Shown here: positions 39,228 through 51,800 of the stretch, piece after piece
Position numbering within the stretch: the first letter of the stretch is position 1
Layout of the letters: each line of letters begins with the position of its first letter
From: Spinacia oleracea
Lineage: Eukaryota; Streptophyta; Magnoliopsida; Caryophyllales; Amaranthaceae
Length of the DNA: 64,000 bases
Direction of reading: 5' to 3'
NCBI RefSeq assembly: GCF_020520425.1
Contig: NC_079488.1
Span: forward strand, 91,679,285-91,743,284
The notes under the pieces: generated by a model
Databases searched by the model: none
The model's input: the letters and a program-made list of their open reading frames with translations, nothing else
What the model was told of the DNA's origin: nothing
Program-made: the position numbers and the translations under genes

Positions 39228-42200
39228 ATGGCGTCTATACTTCGGTGCCCATGTCCAGCTACTAAATCGACCCCTTTCTCTCAAACCCCATCAAAACCCG
39301 TCCTCAATCTATGTTCCCTCAAATTCTCACCTCGAAACCCCATTGTAATTTTTCCTTAAGTACCTTTTCTTTCAATTTTTGAATGATTCTTATAATTTCT
39401 TGGTTTTTTCTGTAACTTAATTTTGTGGGTTTCAACTATTGTTTGCAGAAATGTAACTTGGCAGAGCAATTGAAGGCTGCGGAAAATGGGAAACCCCCAT
39501 CTTCTTCCTATTCTCGTTCATCTGGAATGGACCAGCAATCATTCCCCTCATTTATGGCTTCTACGCATTTCGATAGTTCTATTAATCGGAATGATACCCG
39601 TCTTCGGATTTTCTCCGGTACCGCCAATCCTGCTCTTGCTCAGGTAATTTGATCTATTTCCCTAAATTTAGCTTACTTTATGACTGAACTGTTAGAATAT
39701 ATTTTTGGGTTTGTTGAATTGGGTTTGGGCTGATTTGTTAGATTGGATTGCTAATTAGTGGAGGATTCGGGATTCTTGATCAAGGGGAACCAATAAAATA
39801 ACCAATGCTTCATTGCTTTGCACAGTAGTACAATGTTAAAGCAAAAAAGTATTCCTTGAGAAAATTAACTTTTACATTTTTTAGCAGAAACGTATTCCTT
39901 TGGAGTATTATCACACATACACTCTTAATTTTTCAAAAGTTATGATTTTATTTATTAAGCGTACTTGCATTAAAAAAAAATGAGGAAGTCTTTGTCACAA
40001 GTGACTTATGTCCATATTGGACACAAGTGAGTACCAATACAGAATTTAAAGTACCAATACAGAATATGTTAGTACCAATACAAATTATGTGAATACCAAT
40101 AATAACACATATGACTTATATTGGTGGTATTTCTAAGCAATTTTGCATTTTGGTACTGACATATTATGTGTTGGTACTCAAGATGATTGTATTTGGATCA
40201 CTTGTGTCCATGTGGACACAAGTCACTTGAGGTTTAGAAACCCTCAAAAAAAATACCCTTATGAAGAAAGTATTCAACCCGCAAGAAGCGGGGTAAGGGG
40301 GGTCGGGTGTACTCAACCTTACCCCTGCAATTGCGGAGAGGTCGTTTCAAATTGACCCAAAAGCGATAACGGGACGATAACGGGACAACCATCTTCTACT
40401 TTGTGGAAAGGAATGGAAAGGAAGCGAAGAGGTTTAAGGAGCCATTTTGATTTAGTCCATTACATCCCACAGCAAAAAGAACAAATAAATCTTTATTAGT
40501 GCCATTAATTTGGATTTTTGGTCATCTATAACCGTTGAACATAAATTTGATACAAAAAATAAAATAAGTACAAAGATAATGTTATTGTAGTTCAATTTGT
40601 ATAATTTTAACTTTGAAAGAAAAAGGGAAGTTTAGGGGAAAAAATGCTGTAGTTGCAAGTTGCAACTGCTAAGCCCCGAATTGAACCCCTGACCTTCTTA
40701 ACCCAAAGATTAATCTTATTGCAAGTCCAACGACCAGTGATCTTCGTTTGTGAAACTTTCACGTGGACAGCTCTTTTTATACTAATTGCTATATTAAGCG
40801 TTTTTGTGGGTTGACACGTGCCCCCACCATGTAGATCCGCCAATGCTGCTACTAATAATGCTGAATGATTACTTGGCTCCTAATATACTTAGGTTGATCA
40901 ATTTAGTACAAGTACAATTGGCTTTTTTGTAGCTTTCAAGATTATTTTTTGATTATTTCTTGGAGTATAATTTAATGGTTCGTAAAATTATTGGAAGTAT
41001 ATAATTTAAAAAGTTACTCTTAGATTTGAACTGAACTAGTCAACTAGTATAACTGCATAATTTAACCTGAAGCTTTTATAGATTATTATTGGTGAAGTTT
41101 ACAAGATTCGACTTTCAATTTTTTAAATTAAGGTCAATTTTTAAGACAAAGGGATCATATATGTTAACTATAATGGTTTGGGATTTGTTTGATTTAATGA
41201 TTTTTAATGTTGTATCGGTTTTTATTTGAATGAGCAGCGGGGTAACGGGCTAAGCACTTGCATAGTGCAAGTGAAGAGATAGGTTAGCTGCACGGTTGCA
41301 CCATTATATCGAACCAAATGAGATAGCTAAGATTTCCTTATTACTTATTTAGTTTGCGGTTTTTGTTCTCATTTCCCTTTTTAAGCAATTAAGCACAGGA
41401 GTTTCAAGGTTATGAGTGGTGCAAGTTTGATTATAGGGTTCATGGGGTTAATAGGGAATAAATATATTGTAGAACTTGGATTACTGGCCTTTGTTTTGGT
41501 AAGCTAGATGTTCTTTGTTAAGTTGTAGTTAAAACTTCCGCTGAATTACTTTTAATGAGATGCAGAAGTTTGAATTAAAACTCTCTAGTCTATACACTAG
41601 TCGACTAAGGAGAATGATATAGGTATTCATTGTTAAGAACTTACTGATCATTTCCCTGAATACGGAAACCCTAGTTTATTAGTCGTGCTCGAGGGTAAGG
41701 ACTAAGGCTCTGCATACATATAAATCTAAGCCCATCAAGCTGCCTTTTATGTATCATTTTATTTCAAAAATCTCATAATGATATGATTTAAAGCAAGGTC
41801 TTGATGACAAACTGTTGTGCTCAATAGGAAATTGCTTGTTATATGGGTCTCCAGCTTGGAAAAATAAAGATCAAACGTTTTGCTGACGGTGAGATTTATG
41901 TTCAACTCCAAGAGAGCGTTAGAGGTTGTGATGTTTTTCTTGTTCAACCTACATGTCCACCTGCCAATGAGAACCTTATGGAACTTCTGATAATGATTGA
42001 TGCGTGCCGAAGAGCTTCAGCAAAAAATATAACCGCGGTTATACCATATTTTGGATATGCTAGAGCTGATCGAAAGGTAAACTGCCAAACCTGATGAGTA
42101 TCTTGAGCTTCTACTTTGACGTCAAAAGTACTTCTTGATCGATTGATCTAAGAGAAAAATGAACTTGGTCACCTTCTAAAGAATAGGAAAGCTTTTTTTA

Positions 42201-44938
42201 TTGAAAACTTGACATTTAATCATTCATATATAGTAGGGTGTTTAAAGTTTCAAAACGGTGGTTCATATCCCTAGCTTGTCTCAAAAGTAATGCTACTATT
42301 CTTATTTCTCGTTGGAATTCATCAAAGTGTCACATATCATGTTCCTTCAAATCTTAGACCCCTTTTGACCCGAGGTAGTTTTTTCCTACATACCTGACTC
42401 TCTCTTCACCCAATCCCACTTCTCCTGTGTGGAAATAGAGAAAAAGTTTCTTTTATCTTTGAGGGAGGATATCTTTTCCAGGATATTTTTGCAATATGAC
42501 ATTACACATGTCTATAATTTTCTGTTTCAGACACAAGGACGTGAATCGATAGCAGCCAAACTTGTTGCTAACCTGATAACAGAAGCTGGTGCTAATCGAG
42601 TACTTGCTTGTGATCTTCATTCTGGGCAGTCAATGGGATATTTTGATATACCGGTGGATCATGTATATGGTCAGGTAAGATTGTTAGCCCCTTTTGAGTG
42701 ATTTCTTCTTTTTCCCTTGTTGAAGCATGTATGTGATTAGTCCAAAATCTTTTCTACTGTCGGTTTTTGTATGAAGTGGCAGATCCCTAATAATTTGTTA
42801 GGTTTTCAAAAAAAATAAACTTATCTGTCTTTTTGAAATTACTTCCTTTGTCCCATAGTTAACTTCTCATTTCTGAGTGACATGGAGGTTAAGACCAAAA
42901 TTTAAGAGTAGAATAAAACTTAACAGTGGACAGATAGGAAAAGCAATAAAATAATGGATTGGAACTGAGAGAAAGGTGATGATGAGATAGACAATAAATT
43001 TGACTTGAAAAGGAGAAGGGAAGTTATTTTCTGGGACATCCCAAATAGGACAGTGGGAAGTTCAAGATAGGATGTAGGAGAAACATTAACAATATAGGAA
43101 TGCCAACTCAGAGTGCCTCCCCCATCGCTCTTAGAAGAAGGGTGAAAACCAGTATTAAATCTGTTAGGAACGTTTTATAAACACTAATTGCTTCTTTCTA
43201 TTTGTGCTCTACCCAGCCTGTGATTCTAGATTACCTAGCAAGCAAGACAATATGTTCAGATGATTTAGTTGTCGTTTCACCGGATGTTGGTGGAGTCGCC
43301 AGAGCTCGTGCTTTTGCGAAGAAGTTATCTGATGCACCACTTGCCATTGTTGATAAGAGGCGCCATGGGCACAATGTTGCAGAGGTAAATATTTGTGGCT
43401 CTTATTGCTTCATCTCAACCTTTGAAGAGAATATTTCCTTTCGGGAAGGGGAATTAGGAGATTAAAATTTCAGTCCTTCCGAGTTGATGGCCTTGGACTA
43501 AGAGATGAAAGCCCGATGTTTTTGAATTTGTAGTAAGAACTAATAGCTTAATTAATGCTTGCATAGTGATAATGCAATCAGTTTCAAGTTTTGTTTATTC
43601 TCTGTATAATGCATCTATTATTTCCTCTCGTAACATTCTAAAAGGTCTACAGGTAATGAATTTGATTGGTGATGTTAAGGGAAAAGTAGCAGTTATGGTG
43701 GATGATATGATAGATACAGCTGGTAAGTTCTATTCTTTCTTATAGCTCTAATGTCTTAGTTCTTGTAAGGGAAAACGTGGCTTAATTTGTTTGTCTTTTG
43801 TCTTGTTGGCGTTCTCTCTTTTCTTACTGGACGCTATACGCTCTGGGTTTTATCAAGTTCTTATCAGTCATTCACTTGTATTTGAATTTGCTACTAAAAA
43901 CTGCTAAGACTTCCACTTTGTTAATGATAGAAGTTGACATTAGAATTTGAAAATGATATTTTCTTCCTCCTTTGGCATATAGGTACAATTTCTAAAGGGG
44001 CAGCCCTCTTGCACCAGGAAGGAGCAAGGGAAGTCTATGCATGTAGCACACATGCTGTCTTCAGGTAAATGCATTGCGTGTAGCCTATACAATTCTAATC
44101 TAGGGAGTTGTCTAATTACTGGTAACCTCTACGTTTGGCCACAGTAGAAGATCCTTAACCAAAGTTAGCTGAGTGTCATACCATGAAGATGGTTGGTTGA
44201 TGCACGGATCATGAACACATCGATTTTGTTTACTTTTGTCCCCCCCAAAGAATCACTGACATGAAATACAAGTTTGTCTTTGATATCCATTTAGATGGCT
44301 GAATCTATGTTACTAATATCTTACTGAATCTAAGTTGTATCTTTTATAAAATGACTATTGAATGGTGTGACCATTGATCCAGGTTTCTAATATCTTACTA
44401 TTCTTGATAGAGTCCTTATGAATCTTTGTTCATATTGCAGTCCTCCTGCTATTGAAAGGTTATCCAGTGGTTTGTTTCAAGAAGTAATCATCACAAATAC
44501 AATTCCTGTCTTGGAGAAAAACTACTTCCCCCAGCTTACTGTACTGTCAGTTGCAAATCTTTTGGGCGAGACCATTTGGCGTGTTCATGATGACTGTTCT
44601 GTGAGTAGTATATTTCAGTAAATTATTGTATATTTTTCATTATTGCAGTAACACAATATATTCACCTTTTGTGATAATTCTAGTCTGTATAAATTACCTC
44701 AAGGTTGATATGGTCGTGTACAATTTACGAATCAAGCATGAGGATTGCTTATTTTTGTAAATTTTCTGTTGCATGTACATGCTGCAATGAATACAAAATA
44801 CAAAAGAAATTTAGGGCTTTGACTTATTATGTTCCCCCATAAGACCTTTGTTAGCAGTTTTGCAATAACTTATGGAAAGAATAATGTGTTGGTTTTCAGG
44901 TTGGATTTGAACCTTACTCAAGCTTGGGGATTGATTAA
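39228..44938 (+). CDS. PRS: ribose-phosphate pyrophosphokinase (PRPP synthetase), plastid type
   Basis: Nine exons: 39228-39344, 39449-39643, 41828-42076, 42531-42674, 43217-43384, 43653-43722, 43983-44064, 44441-44600, 44900-44938. They total 1224 bp, 407 aa. The enzyme makes PRPP from ribose 5-phosphate and ATP for purine, pyrimidine, NAD, His and Trp synthesis. Residues 1 to about 85 are Ser-rich with few acids, fitting a chloroplast transit peptide. The core begins [14 protein letters not shown]. Visible motifs: FGYARADRK and TQGRES around the flexible ATP loop (residues 179-193), [17 protein letters not shown] (215-231), and the PRPP loop DDMIDTAGT (308-316). The C-terminus ends EPYSSLGID. 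It looks intact and is most like plant class I plastid forms (PRS1/PRS2 type). Intron 2 is 2.2 kb and holds repeats. A Copia LTR ends 164 bp upstream. It is tail to tail with the AspRS gene. Confidence 0.96.
39994..40232. mobile_element. palindromic MITE in PRS intron 2
   Basis: The left arm CACAAGTGACTTATGTCC matches the inverted right arm ending GGACACAAGTCACTTG. Each arm is itself a smaller hairpin (TGTCC...GGACA). Internally it carries GTACCAATACAGAAT repeats. About 240 bp, non-coding; exact ends are uncertain. Confidence 0.7.
40280..40370. mobile_element. SINE relic in PRS intron 2
   Basis: GCGGGGTAAGGGGGGTCGGG, then CTTACCCCTGCAATTGCGGA and GAGGTCGTTTC, resembles a tRNA-derived plant SINE segment as I recall it. 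No tail or duplication was recognised. Confidence 0.35.
40640..40790 (-). mobile_element. candidate tRNA-derived SINE in PRS intron 2
   Basis: On the minus strand, TCGTTGGACTTGCAATAAG is followed 30-40 bp later by AGGGGTTCAATTCGGGG, an order and spacing like RNA polymerase III A and B boxes. The body is short and the ends are not defined. Confidence 0.4.
42842..43085. mobile_element. MITE-like repeat in PRS intron 4
   Basis: ACTTCCTTTGTCCCATAGTT at the left resembles, inverted, sequence at the right (GGGAAGTTCAAGATAGGATG and GGAAGTTATTTTCTGGGACA). About 240 bp, non-coding, Stowaway-like. The ends are approximate. Confidence 0.45.
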
Positions 44939-45210
44939 TGTGTTGGCTGTAAAATAGTTCTCACCATCTTGCAACATGGAACTGTAATGTCGTATGCCAA
45001 TTGGATTTTTCAAGCATCCAAGGGCTCCTTGCTTTCTCTCGAGCTGTCGCGGATTAGTAAAGACTGTGATACAATCGTGAGTACTCATACTCCAAATCAT
45101 ATTAGAATTAGTAAGATAGTCATCAGGGGACTTGTAATCTCCCCCCATCCGCAAAACTTGTTGTACCAATTTTTTTGTAGGAGCTTACCTGATATGATTA
45201 TTACTTGTTT

Positions 45211-45388
45211 CCTGCTACCAGACAATCCTTGGATTTTTCTGTTTGTATATACAGAGTGTATCTTTAGATTTTGTAGGACTAAACTTCTCTTATTTTTTCC
45301 CCTGCTACCAGACGATTCTTGGATATTTGTATTTTTGTTTGTTTGTATGTACAGAGTGTATCTTTGGATTTTGTAGGACTAAACTTCT
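45211..45388. repeat. 90-bp-period tandem duplication between PRS and AspRS
   Basis: CCTGCTACCAGAC begins at 45211 and 45301; both copies go on to ACAGAGTGTATCTTTRGATT and TTGTAGGACTAAACTTCT. The rest of the 44939-45849 gap is the two facing 3' UTRs plus AT-rich sequence, with a T run at about 45474. Confidence 0.88.
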
Positions 45389-45849
45389 GTTTACTATGAC
45401 AAGTTGCATATTAGTGCTTTAATACAACTTAGTGCCTCATCACTTTGTAACAGGGATCTTGCTTCAGATTAGTTTTTTTTTTTTTTCCTGCAACTCACTG
45501 ACAATAGATACAACACTGACAATATGTTGTCATTATCCATTACTGCATTCCAAAGACTTGATGAGATATAATTTAACTAACCAGTATGGATTTTAAACAT
45601 ATAATACATCCCAAAATCTAAAATCTATTCACATAAACTTGGTTATATTTATTTGAAAATCCTTAACCATTCAACATGGCCAGCCTTTCTGCCAAAAGAA
45701 AACAGGGTAAGAGAAGAAAATAATGCAAAATGCAATTGAAAGAAGATAAAATCTAGGCCAGAATACTCTCTCTAACTCTCTTATCACACACCGTAAGATG
45801 ATGTATGTGCTCTCTCCCGATGAACAAAAATAGAAGATGAAAGTAGTTA

Positions 45850-48800
45850 CTATTTTGAAATGACAAGGTCTTTGAGCTGTTGAGGATCTACTTCAGAAGG
45901 GGATCGAGTAAGGGCACACTGAGCAGTGGTTGTCTTTGGAAATGCAATAACATCTCTGATGGAATTTGCTCCAGCTAACAGCATAACTAGCCTATCCAAT
46001 CCATACGCTATTCCCCCTGCATACCAACATGGATCCAAGTACTTCTAGTCAATATTACACTCAATATCTATTTGGACAATTGCCCAGATTTTGAAAGAAC
46101 AAATGTTTATCACACCCATCTCCTCAAAACCAGCAAGATGTGTTTCCAAGTAGGGGAAAAATGAAATAGCCTCACTTTAGTACTATCATCTAACCGGGAG
46201 TTAAGTAGACGTAAATTGGAGATAGTAGTAATACATACCATGTGGAGGTGCACCCATGTCAAAAGCCTCCAAAAGATAGCCAAATTTCGCTTCTGCCTGT
46301 GGACAATCAGCATTTGATATGATGCTTGATATTGTAATTAATAACAGCCTAACAAAATGTGGCTTTCCCGAAATATTTACTTGCATATGTTGATAGTATA
46401 ATTTATTTATTTATTTTTGAGATGATATTCCCAGTTTACATTGTTAAAAAAAAGGAAGCAGACAACTATAATGTGCAATAGAATTAGAGGATCAACCATA
46501 CATTGCAGAGAACAGAAACGCTATGATGATGAAACTTTCGAGTCTCTAAAGGCTTTGAAAGATCCGAGATTCACGGCCTTAAAGGCTTCTATGACAGTTG
46601 AATATAGTATAAATACGTAATGGGAGTAGTTTTATAAAACAAATCCCAAACAGATATCTCGATCAGATGTTGAAACAAAAGGAGCATTCCTCAAACAATT
46701 GATTTCACAAAGGGGAAAAATTAAAGTTTGATTGAGGAAAGTCCCCTAAAGATAGCTGAATTCAATGTCAGTGGCAGAATATACCTGTTCCGTTGAGATG
46801 CCCACAATTTCCAAAACCTTTTCTTGCACCTCTCGCTTATATATTCTTAAACTTCCTCCACCAATCTGGACAAAAAATAAATGTCAAAGACACGGGAGAC
46901 GGCAGAGAGTAATGAAAATAGAATAGAAAATGTACCTCCACTCCATTGTAAACCATGTCATATGCTAAAGCTCGAGCAGAGGACAAATCCTCCATGTCTT
47001 CAGGGTTTGGAGCGGTGAATGGATGATGCAAAGCCTGCAAACAACTACATTAATGAATACATATATGCATCTTAAATGTCATGGAGCATAAAATGACTAG
47101 TAAGATATAAGGTGCTTCCTTCTCCTCTCACATCAGACATCCAGCACCAATGCTGTAACCAGAGTAGTGTTGGAGTTGTAAATTAGTGTGTAATTTACTC
47201 AAACATAATATAACTATTAAAATACTGTAGGCATGAGATATTTATTTTATTTTTGCATTTTAGGATTCCGATTTTTTGACAAAGATTTGAAGGAAACTAT
47301 TTTTTATTTTTTTTTGTTGATAGTGAAGGAAACTAAATGACAGGTGGCTAGTGCCCCATTATAATGGAAATAGAACTCAGCAGGACTCCTTGAATTGATG
47401 CCAGTTATAAAACTTAGTAGTTTTCTGTGAATAAAATACTTGTCTCTAATGCTTAGCATTACCCAAACTGTTCCGCGATAAAATACAATCTTCACAATAA
47501 AAAAGCAGCAAGAATTCAGGGGGCAAGATAGCAGTTATGAAGTACGGAGTACAAATTATGCAACTCCGCCTAAAGCCTTCTTACTGAATGTTCAATGATC
47601 ATATTATTAACAATTAGATAGACTGACAAAACTATTTAAATATAATTGCCAAAAATAAAAAGTTATTCATATGCCAAATAATATGGAGGCAATTCAGTAC
47701 CCCACCAGAATATCAGGAATTAGTCTGAAAATGAAAATTATAGATCACTAACAAACTATAGTAAGTAATTCTGACCACAAAAAACCTGATACTGCAACTA
47801 ACCTCAAGCCTCTGTTCATCATCATTCCACTCAAACATCGGGAAGTCAGTCACCCAAAGAATTGAATGCTTGGACTGAAGAAAGAGAGAAAGCACAGTGA
47901 ACCAATGGATAAAGATATGCTATGTACATCACAGAAAATTTCAATCATTATGAGTAAAATAACGGGTAACTTACATGGTCAACCATACCCAATTCATGTG
48001 CCACGTGTAACCTTAGTCGATCAAGGGTTTTGTTCACGGACTTCTCCATACCCACAGCAAACAGGATAAGGTCACCAGATTGAGCAGAGCAGAGGCTCAA
48101 TAGTTTTTCTTTATTTTGTTTATTCAAACTTGATGCTAAGGCAGGAATTCCTTCAAGCTCCCCTGAAAAACCACAAACATTGTTAGGTCTAAAGATATTC
48201 CCAACTTTCAAAGAAAAAAGCAGCACCTACATACCGTCATTTGTGACCTTCAGGAAAGGTAAACCTTTGGCCCCAGATTTGAATGCTTCGTTATAGATAT
48301 CACCCTTCTTCAGAGCTGTGTTAGAATAAACACTTGCAGCTGCAGGTACACATATTGCTTTTATCACACCTCCACTAGCCAATGCCTCTCCAAAAACTTT
48401 GAATGTAGTCCCAGAAAATACATCAGAGACCTACAACAAGAAAATCATGAAGTCATATAACTGTTGCAGTTAACTAACAGTGAGCAGTATATCTTTGGAT
48501 GACCAACTATAGAATTCCAACTGAGCTAGAAAAACTTACATCTCTTAGCTCAAGACCAAAACGAAGATCTGGTCTATCTGATCCATATTGGCTCATTGCT
48601 TCAGCATACGTTAGTCTGGGGAATGGGTTGGGAAGCTCAACACCTTGAATCTCCCGGAAAACCTGAAGACCATTTACCTCTGTCATATGTTCTAGGATTC
48701 TAGGAAGCTTTAAGACCACAAAGCCACGAAAAATGATGAAAAATGCAAATTTTCAGTTGTTGCTGACAGACTCAATTTGCAAGAAGCAGCCTGTAGTAAC

Positions 48801-51800
48801 ATTTACTCACATCCAAGGGACCAAGAACCACTATCCCCCCTCCCCTTTAAACAAAAGTTGAAATTAAAGCAATCTAATACCACAAAAGAATCAATACAGC
48901 AAGAACTTAATTTGCATTTGCAAAAAGGTTTCACACAAACACGTGCTACAAACAAACACAAGGGGAAGCACCATCAACCAACAGCAAGAAAACTAACGAG
49001 CTTTATTGTGGAAATCTGGACTGCGCGTCACATAGAAGGCATACGCAAGCAGCTTAGCTACAGAATACCTAGAGAGAATTTGAGGGTAAAGATAAACATT
49101 CGGAGCATGAACCAAAATAGACATGAATATTAATACAGTTTCAAATACAACATAACCAGCATTATCAAAACTGCATATAATCTAAAATGAACACATTCCT
49201 ATCCGCATATAATCACCACAAAACTAACCAACATTTACGGCTTTCAGAGCCCTAATTTATTAGGGTTTAGCATGCGTAGATGGCGGAAAATTGACAAGGG
49301 CGGAAAACAGCGAGAGCAAGGGAACCATTACTATATCTATTTACACACGGACCTTCCTAATTAAATCTTCGTTTAGATTTAGCATCTCTTCCAAAGGAGT
49401 AAATGCCAGTTCCATATCTAGCTGGGTGAACTCAGGTTGTCTGTCAGCTCTCAGATCCTCATCCCGAAAGCATCTGCAAGAGAAACCAGAAAGTATCACA
49501 TAAGTAAGTTTGTAAACAATATGGTATTGTTCAGTAACAGTCTACCTCACTCCCTTTCTATCTTTTCAATTGATTTTTCTTTAACTCTTCTAGAAGCTTT
49601 ATAAAAGAAAGGAATTTGTAGAAAATGGAAACAAGACGAACACATCAATTACAGAATACAAAAAGATGAATTACTACTAAACCTAATCAAAACAGCACAA
49701 GTAAAGATCCTTAGACATACAAATGAAAAGGCCAACAAATAACTGTGGAGACAGTCAAGAACTATGTTTACCTTGCTACTTGATAATATCTATCAAAGCC
49801 GGAGACCATTAGCATTTGCTTGAACAACTGAGGACTTTGAGGCAAAGCATAAAACATTCCTGGCTTCATGTACATATGTGGGTGAGTATAAGCTATACAA
49901 GAAATAATGTGCAACTGAAGGACAGCATAAAAGTTATTCACTCTTTCCATTTGTGGTATATTTGTATTTGTCCCATCAGACATATCAAAAGACCATAAAC
50001 ATATTGATAGTATGTTTCTTGTGGGGGTTTGGGGGGTGGGAGGGGACTAAGCCACATATTTATGTATCACATACCAAATGATAACAAAGGGGTGTAGCAG
50101 CAGGAAATCCATGATGAGACATATGATTAAAGTTTCAACAGGATTTCATCATCTCAAACTTTGAATTAAGATGAGCCAGATGCATGTCATGTTATCTAAC
50201 AATTACAAGTCATACTTGACAAGTTGTTCACTGTATAAATTCTAAACTAGTCCAAGAGAAATATCCAAAAGACAAAAGATGAAAAAGAGAAGACAAACAA
50301 CAAGCCAATACCTGAACTCTTGAAGGCACTAAATAATCCCGAGCACCCTCTGGGGTAGACCTAGAAAGCATTGGGGTCTCAATCTGCCCTATATATATAA
50401 GATAAATATCAGGGAAAAAGATATAATAACAATGCAAAAAATAGAGAAGGTATAAATTGGACAATGAAAGCAAGACAGTACCTCCACAAAGCCAAGTGCA
50501 TCTTCCAGGTATCTTCGTACGAGTTTCACCACTCTATGTCGCAACATTATGTTTGAATTCATTTGATGTCGACGCAAATCTAAGCATCGGTATCTAAAAA
50601 AGCAATAAGTGAATTGATCAGGTTGACTAAAAAAGAGAACAAAGAAAAGAAGCAGTTCTCTAGAATGCAGGGCCATAGGCTGATTTTCTCAACTGCCAGA
50701 ACTCAGAAAAAAGACTAAGGGGTTGGTCTTGTAACAATCACGTATGAATACATACCCTAAATGAATTCCCTAACATCTGTATGCTTGAATAGAATGGAAT
50801 CCAAGCCATCTACTATAACTCTATCAAATACGTTCAAATTTAATATGAGCCTGCATTATTTTTGTTCTTATCTATAATATCCATCTCACCCTCTATCCTA
50901 TTTTGTTTATTTTCTGATATTTGAGTCCTCCAAATAAACTGACATCAAAACACATGTAGCTTCCTTTCATCCTTTAACATTTTTCTTAAGGAGTTTCCAT
51001 ATCAAGAACATCTCCTTCAATTCATAATTCAGTGATCAGTGGTACACCAATTTTCTTGGTTAGGAAACTAGATGATTGGTGTAGGTCCTGTACAGTGTTA
51101 CCTGGTTCGCTCCTAACCCCCGCGAACCGCGAACCGGTTCGCCTGTACCAATTCGTGGTTCTCCGGCGATCCAATTCGCGATTTTTCACGAACCAAACCA
51201 AAACCCTAGTTTTAACGATTGAAAGTCCGGGAAAGCGATAGAAGATAAAATATGTTGGGGCTTTTGTTTGAGAATTACATATGTGTTGATTCCTACCGTC
51301 AATTGTTGTTTTTGTTGTTCTTTCGTCTTGCTGAAAATAATAGCCATGGATGAGGTCGAGGTGAAGAATTGGAAAGCCGAACTTCCGAAGAATGAAGATG
51401 GTGGTTGCTTTTTATTTGTTAATTTGAATTTTAAAAAAAATAAAATAATCCATACCGCTACCCGCGAACCGCGAACCCGAACTCGTACCCCGTACCAAAG
51501 CGAACCACGAACCAGGTAACTCTGGTCCTGTAAGACAAGATCTTTGGATTTTGAACATGTTCCTGCACCAGTTCCGACTTCCACACAGGCCTTGCCCAGT
51601 ATTTCAGAACAAGATAACTAATTCTGAAAGGTAGGTAATCTAAATGTTGTCAACTTGTCATGCATACATAGGGAAATGATATGTAAAATGAGCTTTAAAC
51701 GAGAATTTTATCACCACTAGAACTGTAACATTTCTTTTTGACGGGCACTAGAACTGTAACATTATCTGTTGTAGTGTAACAAGTTTAATCGTGCAATATA

